In this document: positions 36,401-48,967 of the stretch, one piece after another
Layout of the letters: the number at the start of each line of letters is the position of its first letter
Position numbering within the stretch: position 1 is the stretch's first letter
Assembly: GCA_000310025.1 (NCBI GenBank)
Contig: FN649731.1
Span: 348,564 to 412,563 of the forward strand
Direction of reading: 5' to 3'
DNA from: Ectocarpus siliculosus
Lineage: Eukaryota > Sar > Phaeophyceae > Ectocarpales > Ectocarpaceae
DNA length: 64,000 nt
Position numbers and translations under genes: made by a program
Notes under the pieces: model-generated
What the model was told of the DNA's origin: nothing
The model's input: only the letters and a program-made list of their open reading frames with translations
Database searches by the model: none

Positions 36401-38691
36401 AAACTCATGAAAATATGTGTGCGCGTCCCCAGCGGGAGGGAGGGAGAGAGAGAGAGAGAAGATATTGCGTTCGCACGTACACACCCACGTGAACGTGCAC
36501 GAATGCTGCATACAAAAATGTCATCGTCCTACGTATCTGGCCACACCACACCTGTCATACACACACACCTATTTTCAGTCTCCGGCTCGCGAACCGCCGA
36601 AGCTGTTCCTCCAAGTGGGCGAGATCGACCCCTCCCGAAGAAGGGTTCTCCCGAACCGTCACCACCTCCCCGCAGCTTTCCCTCCAGGGGAGCAGGTTAG
36701 AGTGGTGCTCCAAGGGGCCCACGAATATCACTGGCCTATTCGAGAAACAGCGGAGGGAGCGACGGGGATTGGTTGGGGGTCCAGGAAAGAAAAACACGGG
36801 GGGGGGGGGGCATAATGAACTGGTGCGAGGGGTGGATAACACGTGGCACAGGCTGTAGTAGACCTGCGTCCTCTGCTCTTGCTTTGGGTCTTACCGATCG
36901 TCGGGGTTCCAACCAGGGGGGAGCGGGACCGCGAGTCCGAGCGCAGACACGAGCTTGGCCACCGCAGCCGTGGCTCCCGTCCCGGTGAAGAGAACCACGT
37001 CTTCCGCTGCCCGCCCAGTCACCTAAACGGCAGAAGTTTTCACAAGAGGAGGAAGGGGATCGTATTGATGTTAAACCAGTTGTAAGAGAGATCTCGATGA
37101 GAGGGTCGCAGCAATCCACGCGGTAAGATATTTTACCCGAAGTTTGATGCAGAAAAGGCAGGAAAAATACGACGAACCACGCAAGGGTAAAACTAGGCGG
37201 GTGTCACCGACAGGGATGACGAAGAATGCCCTTTCGTCAGCGGTGAGTCGCCCACACACCTTTGCGTTGACTGCTTGAGCGATGATCTGCCTGGCTTCGT
37301 GCCGGAAGCAGCTGGTCTGCGCTCCCGTGATCGAAGTGGCCGTGTGGGTGTTCCCGAACAGCGGCACCACCCGGTCCGCTAGATACGTCTGCAGCCGCAG
37401 CAGCCGCAGCAGCCCCAGCACCGGCGAAGGATAGTCCGGGTGGGTCAAGGTAAATTAACCATGCTCGAGAACAATCCATGTTTGATGCGTACGCCCGCTG
37501 TTTTGAAAATGTGTTGGCACATGAAGGTTTTTGAGGTACATGATGGTTATTCCATAACCTCATCGACCAAAATGTTGTGTTGCGATATATACAGCGCCAG
37601 CACCCAGACAGCATAACATCTTCAAATAACCCCCAAATCTTTCGTGCAAACTTACACCCCGAAATAGATCGTCCCCACCCCGAAATAGATCCTCGTCACT
37701 CTCCCGCCCACAGGGCTTGTTCTGGGGGTAACGCCACTACGTGCCCTCTGGCAGCCACGGTTGAGGGTATTCTACTGGGGTATATATGGTACTGACGACG
37801 TCGAACTTTCCAGCCAACACTGGTGTGGTTGGAAGATCAGCAACCACCGTTTCCAAACAAAGACACACACATGATGCGGGACGCAGCAGAAGGTTGCTGT
37901 AATAGCTGGCGAACCTCGACGACATGGACGATGGACTATCCAGGCGCCGCTCTAGTCTCTCCGCAGATAAACCAAACAAGACACAGCAGCTGGCACTGAA
38001 TGATAGGGCACTCTGTCGTTGGGAACCTATTACGCGCCCAGCAGTACCGAACGCAGTTGTGACACCCCTTTGAGGGCTGGCCGATGGCTACGGTGCTCGG
38101 CACAGGACATGAAAACAGAGCCCAGTGGTGCAGTTGGAGGGCCCGCAGCTGCCGCAACGTCACCCAAAGTGCAATGGCTTGGACAACCATTCCATCAAGA
38201 GCTTCAAACCATATGATGTCGTGCTCTGCGCGCACCGGAGCAACTGCCGAGGACATTGCGTATTGTTGTGTGCCTCGTATGTACGCTGATGTCCATACCT
38301 CGATGGACGCAACCGCTCGACCGGTGGCTGTCCAGTCGGAGTACACGAGAGGCTTCATCCCGTATGGCGTTCGAAACGGCGTGTTCCTGCCCAGCAGACC
38401 TCGGCGTACGCTCGCAGCAGCACCCTCAAAGCTCTTTGATGCTGCATCTGTTGCTGTACTTTCCCTGCCCCCTCCTTGGCTCCTCGAATCACCCGGCACG
38501 CTGGCGGTTGTCTGTGCTGCAGGTGTTGCTGCCAATGTTGCTGGCCGGGGTGCACCATCTTCAAACAAGTCGATGAAGCTGCGGTGAGCGTCCTGCGTTG
38601 GCCCAGACGAAAGGTCATCAACCTGACATGGTTCCAGGGTACTGGTCTCAGCAGCGGTGGAGAGCATAGCGTACCCTCTGCTGGACAGCAC
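30421..38691 (-). CDS. Class V aminotransferase, cysteine-desulfurase-like, complete
   Basis: Twelve exons (minus): 38691-38299, 37388-37260, 37022-36895, 36735-36569, 35923-35757, 35353-35184, 34689-34584, 33832-33696, 33127-32911, 32680-32550, 32348-32094, 31531-30421; 3111 nt, 1036 aa, all phases agree. Family marks in order: PLVYSDWTATGR and FGNTHTATS (131-150), FTGTGATAAV, GPLEHHSNLLPWRE (His227/228), LALWDYATAAPYV (Asp305), the PLP lysine in FFSGHKFVGGPGTPG (Lys342), GVQSRGGCQCAGPY (Cys489/491). The fold-type I PLP core ends near residue 600. An acidic/Glu-rich exon and a 370-aa Ala/Gly/Pro-rich exon follow, with a short conserved-looking start (EALRWFLYPWEGG). Family members remove sulfur from cysteine or act on related substrates; the true substrate is not shown. 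The intron after 34584 has a GC donor. Residue numbers assume the ATG at 38691. Confidence 0.88.
34578..34690 (-). other. Exon with GC-AG splice junction
   Basis: The exon 34689-34584 ends CTGCAG followed by GCAAGAAAAG, the usual form of a GC donor. The reading phase (0) matches the next exon (33832). The nearest GT lies eight bases downstream and would break the frame. The acceptor side (CCCCTCCAG) is normal. Confidence 0.8.
35506..35575 (+). mobile_element. Fragment of the G-headed tRNA-like repeat
   Basis: Reads GGGGGGCGTCCTCATGG, TTGCATGCCCTAGCTGTTAG, ACCATTGGCCACGCGTCC: the head and D-arm-like core of the family, cut before the GCCGGGACGG block. In an intron of the class V aminotransferase gene. 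Confidence 0.55.
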
Positions 38692-38884
38692 GGAAGCTGG
38701 CTGTGCTGGGTGCTTGCTAGCGTGTCACCGCAACCGAGCAGTTTGATCGGGGGGCCCGCAAGCTGCTCTGGTTCGTTGGGTAGGATCAGATGCGGTTCGC
38801 GACCGAACCAATCCCGACACGTAGTCACACCGCATTTTAACAGACCGCCGTGTGGAAGAGATACTGTTTGAGGTTGTGTCTTCA

Positions 38885-39433
38885 TGTCTTCTTGCGGAGG
38901 GGTGGTGCGTGAAGACGGTGTTGACATGAAAGCAATAAGTAAGGACAGGCAGCGATTCACCCGATGTGCAAGAGAGTATGACAGGCACGATGAAGCTCTG
39001 CACACACAATCGATCCTGAGTGTCGTCGGAGTGAGTGCATGCCTACATACAGCAGTAGTAACTCTGTTGCATCACACGACGTTCAATGTTCTGTTGCATC
39101 ACACGACGTTCAATGTCAACAAAGGATGAACGCGCCGTCCACGGCCGCACGATCCAGGAGTGATACCCTCCGAGAAAAGAGATACTTCGTATGTTGTGTG
39201 AGCCGTGTCTTGTCATGCGGAGGGGTGTGGAGGATGACGACGGTGTTGACATGAAATCGGTAAGTAAGGACAGACAACGATTCAACCGAGCACGCATAAT
39301 CAATCTTGAGTGTCGTCGGAGTGAGCATGCCTACAACAAGTAAATCTGGTTGCATCACACAGCGTTCAGTGTCAGCAAAGGATGAACGCGCCGTCCACGG
39401 GCTCACAATCAAGGAACGATACCCTCCGAGCAA
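38885..39433. repeat. Tandem duplication, unit about 280-330 bp
   Basis: Two copies (about 38890-39175 and 39216-39433) share GCGGAGGGGTG, ACGGTGTTGACATGAAA, GTAAGTAAGGACAG, TGAGTGTCGTCGGAGTGAG, GTTGCATCACAC, CAAAGGATGAACGCGCCGTC and GATACCCTCCGAG in the same order. The first copy also has an internal doubling of GTTGCATCACACGACGTTCA. Confidence 0.85.
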
Positions 39434-39961
39434 CGTCCCTTAAAATCATTGGAATATAGGTTCCCGAGCCGTTCAACACCCATCTCGCATCGACAGGGAG
39501 GGGTGACAGCTTGCCGTTCTCTGCAGCAAAGGCCTCTTGTTAATGTAGGGGAACGCTTTTCACCAAAGCTGCCACAGGGCTCGGGGGAGAATGGCTTCTC
39601 CCTGGTCGTCGAGGTCTAGCATTTGCTTCGACACACCGAAAAGCCGAGTCATTCACTCTGTTCGGTGTGCGTGTTCGCAATATTGCACCGCCGTTCCAGG
39701 ATGTTGCTATCTGGCGTGCTGTCTTTGTTTCTGCATATATATTCAGGCGCACCTAGACGCCCTTGCCTGCAATCATCGTTGCTGCCCACCATTTTTTTTG
39801 GTAGACGAGGGTGACGTTCGTATCGTTCGTGGAGGAGCCGTTGGACGTTCAATAAAGTGATGGATAGGAGACACAGCCTCAGATCACTCAGCAGTCGACT
39901 ACACACAAGGGGGAAAGGGGCTGCACCGTCATTCACCATCTTCTCAGCTGAGAATTCAAAT

Positions 39962-40933
39962 CAGTCGGGGTCCCTCTATAGTGCGTGTATGTGCCAAGCG
40001 GAATGGCCCACACTATAGTGGGCACCCGCACTATGTGATTTCGCGCCTGAATAGTGCGGGAAAGCGCACTTCAGGATCCTCAGAACCCTGTACAGTGCGG
40101 GAGGCGCACTATTCGCGATATCACTAGGATACGGTACTGTACGGGTTGTGTAAGCCAACAACAAGGGGAATGAAGGTAGCACAGCGGTAGTGTGCGCAAC
40201 AAGTGAGGGAACAGAATAAGATGTCAAATTTCTAGGGTAAACGCCTGCGTTCGTTCGTGGGTGAGACTAGAACACACTGCGCAGCGGTAAAACGACATCT
40301 GTCCACGATAGAACAGATCACACCATACACTGGATCCATGACATGTAGTGCAGAGTATGCTGAGTGAAAAAGTTGTGTCTCAGCCCGTGTTGTTGCCCCA
40401 ATCCATTGTGCGTTGACTCCCCTTAAATATTATTAAATTATTGAGAGGACAATGTCTACGAGCCAAATGGAACACGTCCGCATCCATCCTCACACACAAC
40501 CGAGGAACGTCTTCGAAAAATAACCTTCAAAACCACTCCAGAGTAACCCACAGATGCGAAAAGCAAAGGGGGGAACACTCCAAAAGCAAAGACGACACAG
40601 GCAAAGACTCTGCTTCTCAGTTTCTTTCACAAAACGTCACTACGCAAAGCAACACCATTTTTTCGGGGGCTACTGTAGGTGGGGTGAACGCACGAAGAAA
40701 AAAAAACTGACGAACACCCGCAATAAACTGACCCACATTCCACACACGATACAAAAAAACACATTCGATACAAAAAAACAAAAAACGAAGAAATGTCAGA
40801 ACCCGTACTATCGAGGGTCTGGAGAGGGATCAAACCCGCACTATAGAGGGGTTCAAGTTGTGCCAAGCGATTCCACCCGCACTATAGCGGGCACCCGCAC
40901 TATATAACCCGCACTGTAGAGGGACCCCGACTG
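39962..40933. mobile_element. TIR element A (non-autonomous, about 970 bp)
   Basis: The outer inverted repeats begin CAGTCGGGGTCCCTCTATAG at the left and its complement (one mismatch) at the right. Subterminal copies of CCCGCACTATA occur many times near both ends. The interior has no transposase frame. No convincing target duplication: the left flank is AAAT, the right flank TAAG. Confidence 0.75.
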
Positions 40934-41469
40934 TAAGCTGGTCACCCATCGTGTGCACCCTCTCTCCTCGAAGATGATCGTGAATCATGGCGTGTGCTCT
41001 ACGAAAAAGGTATTGCTTCTGTTTGTGAATGATAAACAGCCATTCACGGTGATACCGTATACAACGAAAACTGCACCCAACTAAACGTTGCTCTAATCTT
41101 TCAACATCCCATACAACAGTACCATTATAACCACGAACGTACAAACTTCAATACGAAATTTTAAGTACTACGAGTCGTCAGAATCCGCAACGAAAGCGAG
41201 GATACGCACAAAGAGCGTATCCAAAATGAGTAACACGACTCTCGCCCCTACACAAGTTTGCTCTAACGATCTTGTCCGACATCACCAGTCACGAAAACAC
41301 ACAGTTAGTTGACCTTTGCGGCAAGAGCGAGATGGCCCTAACGAACATCCGCTAATACTGCTACAACACTTCAAACGAACGATGACAAAGCGATACATCC
41401 AACTCACCATCTAGGGCCAACCGCAGACGGTGCTCAAAGGGACCACGGAACCGAACCAAGCGCCCGGCA

Positions 41470-44211
41470 TTAATGGCAAACAGACCAACTATCGGCGCGT
41501 TCATGTTCACGGAGTTCCAAGAAATCTTTAAAGCCCTGGATGAAACGATAAAAATAACTCAGGATGAAGCGGGACCACCGAGAGCGGGCGACGACGTCTT
41601 TGGACCTCACTCGGTTGAAAACCTCGAAAATGTGAAAGAGTTTCACACAGGCTACCCTGACCATTATTGCCAGCAGAGTCACCGAAAACACTAGCATCAA
41701 CCCGCGCCAGGTTCTCTCGCAACGGATTCGGAAGGCCACGATAGTGACGACAAGAACCACCGCCAGAATTCCTACAAAGCTTTCGTGGTGTCCTAACACT
41801 GTGAAAGAGCACAGCAGGAGGAGAGTCCACGCGGCCACGCAACAGACGCAACGCAAGCACTCGAAAGCCTTGTCGGCCCACGTGGTGGAACCGCTACTTC
41901 CATTGTCTTGCGCCGATGTGACAGCCTCACGCACAGTTTGTTGCATGAGGTGCGTGGTGCACACACTCGTCGCCGACGCCTTCAGCAGGAACACCAGCCA
42001 TTCCGTGCAATCCTCTGGCCACGAGCATACTGTGCGGTACGTGACCCAGAGCAGGAGGGTGGGCAGTAGGACGGGAGACCATACACGCCGCATTGGCCCT
42101 GAAGTGAACCAAGTAACGACACCTTGCAGAGAAACGTCTTGAGTCGAGCAGGGTGTTTCCTGCGTCTCTGGCCGCCCCTCGCGGAGCGCCAGGCGCATTT
42201 CTTGGAAAGCGGTCCACGCAGCCCCGGCTATCTCAAGCCCGAGTAATAATCCACCGCCTGGAGGCGTCACGGAGAAAAGGCACAGGAGAGCATCGAGAGG
42301 GGCAAAGACATCGTTTGATCGGTGTTATGGTGCATGCAGCGTTACAGATGGGGCCTGCAATTAAGAAAAATCTGTCAAGAAAAAAAGGCTCAAATTTTAA
42401 TGGAAAAAAAGAAAAAAGGGCTAAGAAACACAGCTCAATTTCGGCCGTAACATAAGAAACGCCCCAATCATAAGACACATGATCGATCGTGCGATACCCA
42501 GACAAAAGGAACAAAGGGTACAAGTTGGGGGGGGGCGTGTCCATTAAGAAACGCCCCACTGCTGCTGCTGCTGCCATGCTCCCATCTCCTACCTAGCTCA
42601 TGTCATGTTACTTTATGGTAAGGGGGAGAAGGTTATTTTCGTGGCGCCCCTCGTGCCCCAGCGCCGTCGCGGGCTGCGCCACCCACTGCTGCTGTACTGC
42701 CACAACCCCCAATGTTCGCCACACCGAGCTGTTGCTTTACTTGTGCATGACAGATTGGTGTGTTTTTGTTTTCTTCGCCAGAAATATAAACAAAATATAA
42801 AATCACCAGGATTCGACAGCCCAAAGGAATAAGAAACCCGTTTTAAGAAGTTGGACGACTTCGGCTGGTCCTTCTGCCTAGAATAAGAAATTGAGGCTCG
42901 ACCCATTTTTGACGTTTGTTTTCTCCGGGCCCTATCTGTATACAGTCTATCTCGGTAGCCTGCACTGTACGTCAAACAGGAGTGGTCTGTGCCGAATAAC
43001 TTCTACATGCAGTCCAGAACACGTGGGTGTCACCACGACGACACAGGACGTCCCAGAAGTTGATGGTGTTCTTCTCAGGATAACCTCTTTCGGCCCCATC
43101 ACACGTGCTGAACACACGTGCTGATCATGCGTAAGGTTGTTTTAACTCAGTCATGCTGCAGAACACGTCGTTTCAACTTTCGCCACTTTTACAACATCGA
43201 CTGGCCCTAATAGTCCCTCCTGCTCGTTTCACGGCGAACACAACAGTACCAACCCACCTGTCACGAAGGTGGCCGCAGTAGACAGCAAGACGCCAACGGC
43301 GGTGGGGATGCACTTTTTAACGGCTTTCCAAATCCGCTTCCGAAAAGGAAGGCTGTGACCACCATCACTGCCCTGGGCTGGCCGAGGAGATACCCCGCCT
43401 TCCGGTTGGTGACCGCCGAGAAGCGGTGCAACCTGATAAACGAGGAAGCCACAGGAAAGCACAGCGAGAGAAGACCGGAGGTCCCCTATTCTGCTCCACA
43501 CGCCCTGCGTGACTACCACCACTACTATTACGAAGGACGCCATGTACCTGCCAGGGAGAGCCGAGTGAGATAGGTCGGTCGGGGGTGATTAACTCGAAGT
43601 ATCGGACATGTTCTTGGCATTTTCTTGGCTTCGGAAATAGGTTTGATATATGAACTTGCGACAGCGAGGCTTTCCACCAAAACTGCTGTACAACGTTCCT
43701 GTTTTCGGAAAACCAGCGCACGCCATCCCATACGGGTCAGCTTGGGGCCCAAGGGCGAAAGCGACGGGCGGAATTTGACCTCTCTCCCCGAGAAAAGCAA
43801 TTCCACTTGCGGACTGGTGGCTTCTGTGGCAGGCACGCAGACGATTGAGCAGCGGTGGCGATATTTTCTGGAAACAGAGAGAGCAGCAGCGCAAACTCAC
43901 GTGGAAGCGTCGGCCCTGAAGTGAGCGACAGCCGGGTGCACGCCCCCAAACCTTTTGATGGCACTTTCGGCGGCTTCGACCAAGACCACTCCACCAATGT
44001 AGCACAGCAGCACGAGGAGCACTCGATCATCGTGGGGCCATTCTACCACGAAAAAAGAGAACAGGCAGTAGAGGCCAAGCAGCACAGCACCGCTAACGGC
44101 AAGAGGAAGAAGCCATTGCAATAGCGGTTTAAGTTGCTGTCGCTGATTGTTTTGCGCCGCTGAGACCTTTGCTTTTTTCCCGTGCCACGGCCATGACTGA
44201 CGTTTCGAGGG
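41470..44211 (-). CDS. Multi-pass membrane protein of unknown function, 5' incomplete
   Basis: Three exons (minus) join in phase: 44211-43901 (0/2), 43547-43258 (2/1), 42257-41470 (1/stop). They give about 462 residues with at least seven hydrophobic stretches, for example LLPLAVSGAVLLGLYCLFSF, VLLVLLCYIGGVVLV, SFVIVVVVVTQGVW, AVGVLLSTAATFV, ILAVVLVVTIVAF and LMLVFSVTLLAIMVRVACV. A Cys-rich segment (CLRCVCC) sits between two of them. I recognise no family. The first exon has no in-frame ATG, so at least one upstream exon is missing. A candidate is 44737-44602, which is open in the phase needed on its 3' side. Location in a membrane is inferred from hydrophobicity only. Confidence 0.65.
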
Positions 44212-44601
44212 CTGGGGGGGTACGTCGGGAACAACGGCATGTTGATGGAGAATAAGTCACACCGCATACAAAAAATCAATCCAATTTTTGCGTGAATGAA
44301 AAGGAAGAAATTCCCGCCCACGATGAGCTTCGGCAGCTGGGAGAAATCCGACTGTGCAGCCTTGCTGCGATGTTTCCGCCCACTTCATATCTCGATCCGG
44401 GGCAGTGTCACAGGCTCACAGCACGTCTTCTCTCCTAAGCAAAACCGCAAAACATTAGCAAAGTCTCTGGTCTTCTTCGAAGAACCTACCTAGCCACGGG
44501 CGGCCTATGGCTATGTGACTGACACCCAGGCGTTAAACAGTGTGAAATGATGGAGGAGGGTAAAAAAAGGCGAGTCACAACGTGTGGAGCAAGTGGGTTA
44601 C

Positions 44602-44737
44602 CTGCTTTGAGACGACTGGTCTGCTTCGAATGCGAGTATGCACTACTATGTAAAAGGCTGCACAGCGGGGGCACAGCGGTACGTGCGGCGAGGGGAGTAA
44701 CCAGAGTTGCAGGCCTACTTGTAGTCTCCTCGTACAT
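44602..44737 (-). CDS. Candidate upstream exon of the membrane-protein gene
   Basis: Acceptor CATCAACAG and donor CAAAGCAG/GTAACC bound 136 bases. Read in phase 2 it is open and ends in phase 0, as the exon at 44211 requires. The protein segment (LQVGLQLWLLPSPHV and onward) is weakly hydrophobic. Not supported by any recognised domain. Confidence 0.3.
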
Positions 44738-45610
44738 CTGTTGATGTCGGGGAATGGGGATCAACTTATTTCGCTTGCTTCGAGTTATCGAACTTCGAAT
44801 ACGTATCTAGGTGACCGTACGAAGAGAGGGAAGCCGTTGCCGGCAACTTAACAGACTGCTCTACGCATGACATAGTGACAACACCGCAACTGTGCAAAAG
44901 GTGGTACAGGGAGAGTGCAATCGGGTTAGCTTTTTCTTGGCAAATCAGTACGACCTCTCCGACCAGTACTATCTCTGATCCCGATGCGGAAATATAATCG
45001 CTTCTGTCGTAGCTTGCAGGGCACGCCGGTGGTGCGATCTCTCAGATGATTGGGATTGTCGAATACATATACACGCCGGCAGTACGTACTGCGGTGCTGA
45101 GTGGTGCCATCTCTCCGATCTCGGTCCGGAAATACAACCAAATCAGCTGAATCATGCCGTTCTTGCTTTTTCTTTCATGCGCACCACGGTCCTAGGTGGG
45201 TATCGCTCTCCCTGCTCTGCCCCCCCCCCTTCTTGCCGTCCCCAACCCACCTGTGAGCAAGCCGCTGTTGATCCGTTCCGCGGCATCGGAGGACGAGCTT
45301 GAAGGACCACCAGATCCGAACGCAATAATCCCCATTTTGGGCGGGGAATTGTGAGAGTGAGGTGTGTGGCGCAGGCGCGCGAACAGAGCGGGCGCTTTCG
45401 TGTTTCCGCGGGTCGTTCCGTCCTACCGGCGGGCCGTTCTTCGTGGCAAGCACTGCTCTCTTCGTCCAACTCCTCTGTTCTTTGTTTCAGATAGCAATTG
45501 TAAGCAGGTCCAAGTCACAGAAAATTATCTTGCGTGCTCATGTGTCGGCAGCTTGCCAGCCAGGTGAACAGCAGTAGTTGTGGATCTCTATTTTTTATTC
45601 TTTTCTTAGG

Positions 45611-46117
45611 CCCATGTTTATGGTTTCCAAATCTTTATCTTCCTTTCTTTGGACAAATGTTGACTTTTTCGACCTTTTGGGCAGTCTGCCTCCCGAACGA
45701 ATGCGAATCAGCTGTCTGTTCGACCTTTGAGAATAGTCACAGCTTTGGCTGAGATGTCTACAGATCGCCTATTTATTTCGCCAGGGCCCACGTTTGATTT
45801 TTTCAAGATGCACAATTTTCAATCAAGATTTTTCCAACACCAGAGCTTTTGGACAGATCTTGGCCCAACATTTGCTCCGAGGTGGTCTTTGGGCCGAATC
45901 TTGCACATCTTGAACTGCTGGAAAAAAATCAAACGTGGACCCTGGCAAAACAAATAGGCGGCCTGTATACATCTCGGGCAAAGCTGTGACTATTCTCAAG
46001 GTCGAACAGCTGATTCGCATTCATTCGGGAGGCAGACTGCCCAAAAGGTCGAAAAAGTCAGCATTTGTCCAAAGAAATGAAGATGATAAAGATTTGGAAA
46101 CCATAAACAAACATGGG
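45611..46117. mobile_element. Long hairpin (foldback) element, about 500 bp
   Basis: The arms of about 200 bp are largely complementary: CCCATGTTTATGGTTTCCAA on the left, its near-complement at 46095-46117 on the right. Shared inner blocks include GAATAGTCACAGCTTTG, CGACCTTTTGGGCAGTCTGC and GCCAGGGCCCACGTTTGA. The loop itself is partly self-complementary. Beyond the arms the flanks do not match. Confidence 0.85.
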
Positions 46118-48967
46118 TCTCATTATTTATTTTTTCCTGTGGATAGAACGGAGCTGGGTGATTCTGTCAGCGCACAACAGAGCAGAGTGGGGAGTAATAG
46201 GCGTTGCGCTGATGGGGTGCCGCAGCTTTCTGGCCGTAATCGGAAGGACCATCACCTGGTGAAGAAAAGCCGTTTTGTTGTGCGGCTCTACGCAACACTC
46301 TCTCTCCTGTTGTGCCGCAACACCTCAACAGTTTTTCGCCGAAGGTCGAAGGTCCGAAGTCAGAAGTTCGAAGGTAAAAAAAATGTTGCGCCTACAGCAG
46401 TACAATATATTCTGCTCCCGGAAATCCGTGAACTGCTGTACTGTAGCCCACGCCTCAGTCCATGCCTCAGCCCATGCGGGGGCTGCAATGCCGCTCTCCG
46501 CTCCCGGCGTATTGTTGCGCAAACTTGTGTTTTCCTCAACACTGGGCTGCCCCCTATTTCTCGCCCTCGCTGAGGCAGCATGGCAGTGATGGGGGGGCTC
46601 GCAGGCCGCGCTGGTTCTCTTTTCGACCGTCAACCAATCACCAACTAACTACCCGACAACGGCCCGGTCCAAGCAGTCACGCCGCATATCAACCATCAGG
46701 TCTTTGAACAGTAGTGCCGTGAGCGTGAGCGGTACGTTGTAGACTGTAGACAGACGCGTTGCTGGCCTAGAGCGTACCGCCGTACACAGAGGCTGCGCGC
46801 TACCTTACCCCTGGTCTTGGAACTTGGAATGGCAGTGGCCACCGGCTTGCTCAACCATTGTTCATTTATAGGTGAGAGAGAGTGGGAGGTGACGTCGTCA
46901 TCTGTGCGTTTTTGATGCCGCTGTTTTGCCCCACCTTGCCTGTGTAGCGCACAGGCCCTTGTTGGGGTGTGATTGGATTTGGCGCGCGCTGCTGCGGATG
47001 TTAACCCACAGCTATCGTCTTCGTCTACCTTTCCCGCTGCAGTAATGATCTCTTGTTTGGTGTTTTTCTGTTTATCCAAACCTGGTCACCTTTTTCCACT
47101 ACTGCTGTCTTGTGTGTGCGAAAGCTGAGGGCCGGGACTTGTTGTGTAGGGCATGCCTTGTGCGTGTAGCGCACGGCCCTGGTTGAAGGCAGGACTGATG
47201 TATTGCTGCGGTACTACATTATGATTGTAGTCTGAACTCCGCGAGCGAAGGAAACAAAGGAACACATTCTGTGGTCCGCTTTCCCAGGGTGCAACATACA
47301 GAATAACCAACACCCTATACTCCTCTCTCAACATCTTCCGCTACACGTTCTCCTCCTCTTATGCACGGTCTGCATTTTGTCTGAAAACCGCAGAGTCAGA
47401 TGGAAACTCCGAAATTCCCAGGCCAACACAACAGAGAGCAGCGTGAGATCAACCCTAAAAAAATATTGGCTTTGACTTGACAGACCACCAACTGACGGTT
47501 GATCCTTTCGAACCACCACATACGACCGACATCATCAGCAGCGACTACGCCCTAGGATTGGGAGGGAGGATACACACACCTACCTACCTGCTCTGCGTTA
47601 GTGAGCAGCATCACATCATCATCAATCAGCGCATATCAAGCAAATAGGCAACGGCCGGTTGTGGAGTTGCAAATGAGAGCATGCAGCAGCAGCGACACCA
47701 TGATCTATCTACTGCGCGCCCTTTTTTTCGTTTGATAAAAGGAAGGGTGTGTGTCGTCTTTGCCTCTCTCCACCAACTGCTCTCCACACAATCCTGTCTC
47801 GTGGACATGTTGTCGATTGGTGGATGTTGTATTCAAGATCAGCACAGACGTCCAACATGTGATCTGTATAAATATGGTGACATCTACCTACTACACGCGG
47901 TGAAAGTGCAAACAAAGTGCTTTTGGTGCCGCGTGCGCGCAACAACGCGAGCTTAACGGCATCAAACCCAATTCTCAGCCGAAAAATCGAAAATCCGGTA
48001 GTTTTACCGTCTGTATGTGACTCTTCCTATCTACGCGGTTTTACGCCCTCTGATTGGTCGGACGTTGGTTCCTATGTATTTCCTAGCCATGACCCTCTCC
48101 AGCGCCCTCTCACCGTTCCGCATTCCTAGAACGCGTCGCAGCCGCGTTCTCACCCAGTTCGCGGCCGCTCCTAGAGAGCTCGTGAGTTGGCCGTGGGTGA
48201 GAGTTAAGGTTGGGTTAGTTCGTCCACGGTGTGTGTCTCATTTAAGGTGCGAGCCTAGCCTTCAACATTCGGTTAGACCTACTTGTAAAGAGTAACTAAA
48301 AATCTCGCTGGGATTTGGGCCTCCAAATCGCAGGGCGTAAGGCGATTCCGGAGTGGTATGTCCTGTCGGGGCTCACTACAAACCCAAATCTCAGGTACTG
48401 CTCCGGACCTTCCATAACAGTTGGTCAGCATAGCTTGTCAGCATAACTTGGTCAGATGATGGCCGCCAAACTGTCTTGTTGATCCTGTTATCCACAGTGG
48501 AGATATTGCTGTAGACTATCATGCTCGGGGAATCGTGGAGAACAGGTCGGTAATCACATTTGCTAAATCGATAGAACCGGCTGATCCCGGACTCTTACCT
48601 GTCGAAGAGATGATTTTGTTGACCTTTTGGTACCTACCGCGCTGCTCGCGTGTGTGGGAACGTGCGTGTGGGTGTTGCGCAGGAGTCAAAAGCGTCCTGG
48701 TCATGCAAAGATGATTACATGCAATGTGTTTCCTAGGAAGTTTTTTTCGGTTCGGAATGCCCCGCGAAAAAGAGCCAGTCAGGGCGATATATAAGGCGTT
48801 GATTACACGTGCCACGGATGGCTGACCGTCCTAGGGCGCCCGGTAATGCACCGACGAGACCAGTGCATGCCCCTGAGAAAGAAGCGTGAGAACAGAATCG
48901 CTGCCAAGAGGAAGTTGTGCCGAGGCACGAGAAAACATCGCATGTTCACTTCTACTTACATACTCGA

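Larger units (their letters stand above)
38692..41469. other. Intergenic region with a tandem duplication and a TIR element
   Basis: Lies between the start of the class V gene and the stop of the membrane-protein gene. It holds the duplication at 38885-39433 and the element at 39962-40933. No gene is supported in the rest. Confidence 0.55.

Noticed and set aside
30421-38691. Operon or sulfur-relay cluster with the TtcA-like gene
   Set aside because: Same strand and adjacency alone do not show a functional unit in an algal nuclear genome. It was kept only as a suggestion in the summary.
45251-45335. First exon (MGIIAFGSGG onward) of the membrane-protein gene
   Set aside because: ATG and donor are good, but the phase (1) fits no downstream exon that I could find, so it was not joined.
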